Shown one piece after another: positions 7,512-10,980 of a stretch of 10,980 nt of DNA (position 1 is the stretch's first letter; each line of letters begins with the position of its first letter). The notes under the pieces were generated by a model. The model had not been told where the DNA came from and ran no database searches. It worked only from the letters and a program-made list of their open reading frames with translations. Made by a program: the position numbers and the translations under genes. The stretch is from an uncultured Thermomicrobiales bacterium. Its GTDB lineage: Bacteria > Chloroflexota > Chloroflexia > Thermomicrobiales > Thermomicrobiaceae. The DNA is taken from the NCBI GenBank assembly GCA_937891245.1, contig CALAGB010000239.1:1-10980 (forward strand), in the 5' to 3' direction.

Positions 7512-8303
7512 TCAGGAAGGACGCTCGCGGCGCGAAACAACGGAGGCGATACGCTCACGCGCATCGACCGCGAGATTCGCCTGCTCGGAGAATGTCCGCT
7601 GCAACGCCGCCAGTTCGGTCGACGGTATGCCTCGATCGATGGCGTTGAGCAGCGCCTTGGTCGCATCGACGGAGATCGGGGCATTCTCGGCAATCTGGCG
7701 AGCAAGCGCGAAGGTCGCATCTTCCAGCTTGTCCGCCGGAAAAACCTGATTGACCAGGCCGATCCGCAGCGCCTCCGCCGCGTCGAAGCGACGACCGGAG
7801 AAAAGGATCTCCTTCGCCACGGCCACACCCACTAGGCTTGCCAACCGGCGCAGCTCGTCGACACCCAGTACAATGCCGAGCTTTGCCGCCGGGATGCCCA
7901 ACTGCGCGCGTTCGTCAGCCATACGCAGGTCACAGGCAACTGCCAGTTCGCAACCGCCGCCGATGCAATAGCCATGAATCATGGCGATGACCGGCTGCTC
8001 GAAGTCCGTGAGCGCGCGGAAGGCATCCTCGACAACGGCATGATGAGCAGCAGCGCCCTCCGGTGTCTGGCGGTGCGTCGCGATTTCGTTCAGATCGGCA
8101 CCGGCCGAGAACGCTCGCTCTCCCGCACCGCGCACGATCAGCACGCGGCATGCAGCCTTTTCGCCGAACGCTCGGACGCTATCGGCGAACTGCCGCCACA
8201 TCGCGAGGGTCAGCGCGTTATGACGCTCCGGCCGGTTGAGCGTGATCAGACCGATTGCCCCATCGTCCAGCGTCTCTGTGACAATCTCCTGGTTCACCTT
8301 CAT
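7512..8303 (-). CDS. enoyl-CoA hydratase/isomerase family protein (crotonase)
   Basis: A 263-residue crotonase-fold enzyme acting on acyl-CoA thioesters, full length for the family. The two oxyanion-hole segments are clear: AFSAGADLNE (residues 65-73) and HGYCIGGGCELA (110-121). Glu119 matches one of the two catalytic glutamates of classical enoyl-CoA hydratase, but the second, normally in the 'PE..LG' segment, is Ala139 here (GIPAAKLGIV). The enzyme may therefore be an isomerase, hydrolase or lyase of the superfamily rather than a canonical hydratase. The ATG at 8303 has AAGGA about 5 nt upstream. It is transcribed alone or with the ABC genes (92-bp gap with a hairpin). The promoter repeat copy B lies about 120 nt upstream of the start. 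The physiological CoA ester is unknown. Confidence 0.92.
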   Translation of the reverse strand: MKVNQEIVTETLDDGAIGLITLNRPERHNALTLAMWRQFADSVRAFGEKAACRVLIVRGAGERAFSAGADLNEIATHRQTPEGAAAHHAVVEDAFRALTDFEQPVIAMIHGYCIGGGCELAVACDLRMADERAQLGIPAAKLGIVLGVDELRRLASLVGVAVAKEILFSGRRFDAAEALRIGLVNQVFPADKLEDATFALARQIAENAPISVDATKALLNAIDRGIPSTELAALQRTFSEQANLAVDARERIASVVSRRERPS

Positions 8304-8658
8304 CGTCCTTATTCCGCGTGCTCGCGCGAGACACCGGCCGGCGCAAACCAGAGACGCGGCTTCTCAGCTCTAAACCACACCGCCTGCTTGTCTGAATCGG
8401 ACGTGAACACGTCCCGCAGTGTGCATCCGCGATCATCGGCATTCGGTCAGGCGCTGTCAACCGAACGGCTCCGCGAACACACGGCGTCGTCCGAATGCTC
8501 GCCCCGGGCGAGTCACAGAGACTCGTCCTCGGAACGGTCACCAGCGACATCGGCACCTGGTGCACGCTTTCCGGTCATGAGCTCATCGGCATGGGCCTTC
8601 AGATCCACGGCAACCATCAGCACCAGCCGGCAAGCGCATGACCGCTGGTCCGAAGGAT
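8304..8658. other. intergenic stretch with promoter repeat and one short open frame
   Basis: This 355-bp gap separates the crotonase start from the LLM oxidoreductase stop. It holds the crotonase leader, promoter repeat copy B (8392-8463) and a short plus-strand frame from ATG 8495 to TGA 8641 (48 codons). About 38 of the 48 third positions of that frame are G or C, which is coding-like, but it has no ribosome-binding site and no recognisable motif. No RNA gene or mobile-element trace was seen. Confidence 0.5.
8392..8463 (-). promoter_or_regulatory. promoter and operator repeat, copy B (crotonase)
   Basis: The minus strand carries TTGACA (8460-8455), a 17-bp spacer and GATGAT (8437-8432), the same geometry as copy A. 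The palindrome here is longer: GGACGTGAACACGTCC at 8399-8414, with 7-bp arms around AA, centred at the position equivalent to copy A. Predicted transcription begins near 8425, leaving an unusually long leader of about 120 nt before the crotonase ATG. The shared promoter and palindrome suggest common control with the S9 peptidase gene. Confidence 0.6.
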
Positions 8659-8669
8659 TCAGATCCTTC
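8652..8669. terminator. hairpin at the end of the LLM oxidoreductase gene
   Basis: GAAGGAT (8652-8658) and ATCCTTC (8663-8669) form a perfect 7-bp stem whose 4-nt loop contains most of the LLM stop codon. No T-run follows, so termination is uncertain; it could also protect the 3' end of the transcript. Confidence 0.3.
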
Positions 8670-9480
8670 CGGCCAGCGCCCGGGCCGTCGGCAGGATGTC
8701 GTGGTCCGCGGACAGGATCTGCACCGCCACCTGGTTCGCGCCGGCCTCGAGATGGGCGCGCAATCCGGCGACGACCGTGTCCTGGTCGCCGTGCACGGCG
8801 AGCGCATCGATGATCCGGTCGCTGCCGGGGAAGGTCAGATCATCATCGTCGAAGCCAATGCGTCGCAAATTGGCGACGTAGTTCGACAGGCGCAGGTACG
8901 GACCGACGCGAGCGCGGCCGACCTTGCGTGCCTGTTCGGGATTGTCGTCAAGCACAACCTTCTGCTCGGACACCAGCAACGCCTCGGGACCGAGTTGCGC
9001 GCGTGCCCAGCGGGTGTAATCCGGAGTCACGAGATACGGCAGCGCGCCGGCCGTACGGGTTCGAGCCAACTCCAGCATGCGAGGCCCCAGCGCAGCCATC
9101 GCTCGCTGCTGCTTCGGCACACCAGCCCGGTCGAGTTCATCGAGGTACTCCACCAGCGCCCCGTACGGTTTGCGGTAGTCCGCGTTGTTCTCCCGGTGCC
9201 CGGCACCGATCCCGAGCATGAACCGCCCCGGATACTTCGCCTCGAGCCGGTGGAACGACTCGGCGACCCGCTTGGCGTCCGCCGTCCATATATTCACGAT
9301 GCTGGTGCCGACAGTCAGCCGTTCGGTGGCGTCCAATAGTGGATCGGCGGTATCCAGTTCAGCCGGTGGCGAGAAGCCAAGCCAGATCGTTGCATACCCG
9401 AGCCGCTCCAGCTCTTGCGCAACGTCGGCTCCAATGTTCGAATGCCCGATCCAAATTCCGATCCGACCAATGTGTTCCAT
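8659..9480 (-). CDS. LLM class flavin-dependent oxidoreductase
   Basis: A 273-residue luciferase-like TIM-barrel protein, probably using F420 or FMN; the length and the opening MEHIGRIGIWIG recall the TIGR03620 (MSMEG_4141-like) F420-dependent group, a resemblance from memory. Visible features are LERLGYATIWLG (strand 1-2 region), VGTSIVNIW (57-65), RFMLGIGAGH (86-95), the usual cofactor-phosphate region, GALPYLVTP (145-153), and near the C-terminus GDQDTVVAGLRAHLEAGANQ (231-250), the typical 'G....V...l......G.d.v' ending. The substrate is unknown and it is cytosolic. The start at 9480 is preferred over ATG 9492 because GGGA lies 6 nt before it, while 9492 has no ribosome-binding site. The leader contains a terminator-like hairpin (9531-9568), and the DUF5996 gene lies 188 bp upstream. 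Confidence 0.9.
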   Translation of the reverse strand: MEHIGRIGIWIGHSNIGADVAQELERLGYATIWLGFSPPAELDTADPLLDATERLTVGTSIVNIWTADAKRVAESFHRLEAKYPGRFMLGIGAGHRENNADYRKPYGALVEYLDELDRAGVPKQQRAMAALGPRMLELARTRTAGALPYLVTPDYTRWARAQLGPEALLVSEQKVVLDDNPEQARKVGRARVGPYLRLSNYVANLRRIGFDDDDLTFPGSDRIIDALAVHGDQDTVVAGLRAHLEAGANQVAVQILSADHDILPTARALAGRI

Positions 9481-9514
9481 GCTGATTCCCATACGTTGAT
9501 CGTGCCATACGTCG

Positions 9515-9544
9515 TCAGCGTCTCGGCTGCAAAAACCCCGGCAT
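9515..9544 (-). CDS. possible nine-residue leader ORF
   Basis: ATG at 9544 follows AGGAGG (9554-9549) by 4 nt, the best match to the anti-Shine-Dalgarno sequence in the window, and encodes MPGFLQPRR then TGA. It lies in a different frame from the LLM gene and ends 34 bp before it. It overlaps the terminator-like hairpin. A leader peptide is possible, but a chance purine run is equally likely. Confidence 0.2.
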   Translation of the reverse strand: MPGFLQPRR

Positions 9545-9568
9545 CGCCCCTCCTATTCCCATGCCAGG
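9531..9568 (-). terminator. terminator or attenuator ahead of the LLM gene
   Basis: On the minus strand CCTGGCAT (9568-9561) pairs with ATGCCGGG (9544-9537) as an 8-bp stem with one G-U pair; the 16-nt loop contains AGGAGG. It is followed by G and TTTTT (9535-9531). It lies about 100 bp after the DUF5996 stop and 50 bp before the LLM start. It could end the upstream transcript or attenuate LLM expression. Confidence 0.4.
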
Positions 9569-9668
9569 CGGCACAGCGAGTCCGACACCCACAAAGGTGG
9601 TGACATCTGAGGGGCAATTCGGTCAGCCGGTGCACCGAGGATCCGAGATGCGGGTTGCTGGTCGGTTG

Positions 9669-10601
9669 CTACCGTTCGAGCATTGTCCGATCCCATTGGG
9701 CGAGTTCCGCCGCGACGTCATAGCTCTGGTGAAAGAACTCCAAAATGGCGTTCGCCGGGTCGCTGCTCCGGCGGACCGCCTGGTAGGGGAGAATGAACTC
9801 ACCTAACTGGGGATGATAGAACGCGTCAGCCGGCTGAATGGTCGCATCCCGATACGCCGTCGGTTCGGGGTAGTGATAGCTGTAGAAGGCCGGCTCACCA
9901 AGCGTGACACCGCCCAGTGTGATGTTGCCCGGCCAAAAGCCGCAGGAGACATTTTCCTGGTCTTCGGCCAGTTGAACAAAGCGTGGTGCCCCTTGCGGCA
10001 GCGGCGCCGGACGGCTGGAGAAACGCGTCGTATTGAGATCGAAGGAACCCCAGAAGAACAAGTTCGGGCTGCTCTTCCCGGCAAACGTTGAACGGTAACG
10101 CTGCAGCACATGCTCCGTCTCGAGCATGATCCGCCACCACCGGGCGACATAGGTCGCATCGTATGCCGCGAACTGCTCGTCCTGATCCAGACGCACCGCA
10201 TTCGGAATCTCGACCGGCCGTGGGTTGATGGTGACCGCGATTCCGAGCGTTTCGAGCGCCGTCATGACGTCGCGGTAAAAGCTGGCGACCGACTGAGGTA
10301 CCAATGGCAGCGCCGCTCGTTGTCCGTCGCTCGTTTCGATCAGCAGCAGGTGCTCGATGAAGTCGAAACTCATGGCGAAGGACCCTCGCTCGAATTGGAT
10401 CGTGCCGGTCGTCACTTCGCGCGGGGTGAGGTGTAATCCGACCTGCCACCATTGGTTGAGAAAAGGTCGGAGAGCCAACGCGACCTTTCCGATGATCTGG
10501 GTCCACCGATGCAGGGTCTCGCACGTTTCCGCCCAGGCGTCGAACGGCAGTTCCGGCCACGGTTGAAGCGGGGTTGCGCTTGCCGCGTCGTTCTCCGTCA
10601 C
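9669..10601 (-). CDS. DUF5996 family protein
   Basis: A 310-residue protein recognisable as DUF5996 by its opening WPELPFDAWAETCETLHRWT followed by QIIGKVALALRPFLNQWW. Further typical segments are LHLTPREVTTGTI, SFDFIEHLLLIETSDG, the central ATYVARWWRIMLETEHVLQ, NLFFWGSFDLNTTRFSSR and SCGFWPGNITLGG, ending in AILEFFHQSYDVAAELAQWD. The family has no established function. The protein is rich in Trp and other aromatics, has no signal peptide or membrane segment, and is probably cytosolic. The start is GTG, supported by GGGAGG 5 nt upstream. It lies 46 bp after the FAD oxidoreductase stop with no terminator between, so the two are likely co-transcribed. Confidence 0.88.
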   Translation of the reverse strand: MTENDAASATPLQPWPELPFDAWAETCETLHRWTQIIGKVALALRPFLNQWWQVGLHLTPREVTTGTIQFERGSFAMSFDFIEHLLLIETSDGQRAALPLVPQSVASFYRDVMTALETLGIAVTINPRPVEIPNAVRLDQDEQFAAYDATYVARWWRIMLETEHVLQRYRSTFAGKSSPNLFFWGSFDLNTTRFSSRPAPLPQGAPRFVQLAEDQENVSCGFWPGNITLGGVTLGEPAFYSYHYPEPTAYRDATIQPADAFYHPQLGEFILPYQAVRRSSDPANAILEFFHQSYDVAAELAQWDRTMLER

Positions 10602-10647
10602 GGGAACCTCCCTGTCTACATCGCTCTTGTTCGATCCAACGCTTGCC

Positions 10648-10980
10648 TTACGGCGCGCCGGTCGTGGCGGAGGTCAGCCGGTCGGCGCTGAGAACTCCGG
10701 GGTGAGTGCCGTTGAGGATCAACGCGGCCGTGCGCTCGGCGGTGGCGGCGCCCATACCCATCCCCTCGCCGCTGAAACCGACCGCGAAATACACGTCGGG
10801 CATGTCCGGCAACCGGCCAACCAGTGGCAGGTGATCGGGTGTAAAGCCGAGAATACCGCTCCAGCGCCGTTCGACCGTCGTTCCGGCCAGCTCGGGGAAG
10901 TGCTCTGCCACGAAGCGTTCGAGCGCGCCCTGCACGCCGGGCGATGTCTCGACGTCGTTATAGCCGACCTCCTCATCCAC
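10648..10980 (-). CDS. FAD-dependent oxidoreductase (DAO family), C-terminal part
   Basis: Only the last 110 codons are inside the window; the reading frame continues past the right edge, where the final codon reads GTG. It ends in the typical C-terminus of glycine/D-amino-acid or gamma-glutamylputrescine oxidase-like flavoproteins: RRWSGILGFTPDHLPLVGRL, then YFAVGFSGEGMGMGAATAER. The conserved 'W.G...TPD..P..G' segment lines the substrate and FAD pocket, and GFSGEGMG contacts the flavin. The N-terminal GxGxxG FAD motif is not visible. It is the first gene seen of a minus-strand unit with the DUF5996 gene. The substrate (amine, amino acid or sarcosine-like) cannot be assigned. Confidence 0.85.
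   Translation of the reverse strand: MDEEVGYNDVETSPGVQGALERFVAEHFPELAGTTVERRWSGILGFTPDHLPLVGRLPDMPDVYFAVGFSGEGMGMGAATAERTAALILNGTHPGVLSADRLTSATTGAP

Noticed and set aside
8516..8620. 34-codon minus-strand frame (MVAVDLKAHADELMTG...)
   Set aside because: No ribosome-binding site, weaker third-position GC bias than the opposite frame, and no recognised family.
9315..9635. 106-codon minus-strand frame overlapping the LLM start, suggesting a frameshifted N-terminus
   Set aside because: The LLM protein is complete from MEHIGRIG onward, and the alternative frame has no LLM-like sequence.

Overview
The window looks like ordinary chromosomal sequence from a GC-rich bacterium. The gene set suggests Chloroflexota, perhaps the Thermomicrobia side, though some Actinobacteria would also fit. 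It includes an XRE regulator fused to the start of an ATPase domain, an S9 peptidase with a WSPDG propeller, an LLM-type flavin oxidoreductase, a DUF5996 protein, a BBE-type FAD oxidase and two DinB-fold proteins. The taxonomic guess is inference from gene content only. No tRNA, rRNA, CRISPR array, transposase or phage gene was seen.

Layout. Positions 1-375 (minus) hold the N-terminus of an XRE-HTH/ATPase regulator that runs off the left edge. Divergent from it, 571-3049 (plus) holds a covalent-flavin oxidase followed by a cupin-DinB fusion protein, probably one transcript. From about 3074 to the right edge every gene is on the minus strand. In transcription order these are: a FAD-dependent amine/amino-acid oxidase (C-terminal end only) and a DUF5996 protein, closely spaced; an LLM-class flavin oxidoreductase; a crotonase-family enzyme; an ABC-2 exporter ATPase and permease overlapping by 4 bp; an S9 prolyl-oligopeptidase-family peptidase; and a stand-alone DinB protein.

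Regulation visible in the sequence. The most notable non-coding signal is a gapless repeat of about 72 bp at 5651-5722 and 8392-8463, found only in the leaders of the S9 peptidase and the crotonase. Both copies carry a consensus TTGACA -35 box, a 17-bp spacer and a GATGAT -10 box on the minus strand, plus a palindrome centred at the same place just downstream. This suggests two unlinked units under one regulator. Good hairpin terminators or attenuators lie between the S9 and DinB genes (3616-3646) and ahead of the LLM gene (9531-9568). The second has a consensus ribosome-binding site in its loop and a nine-codon ORF.

Function as a whole. The genes look like accessory metabolism and housekeeping: flavin and covalent-FAD oxidation, acyl-CoA chemistry, small-molecule or drug export and peptide turnover. 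I see no defence, mobile or biosynthetic system. The items most worth following are the shared promoter/operator repeat, the cupin-DinB fusion and the structured leader of the LLM gene.
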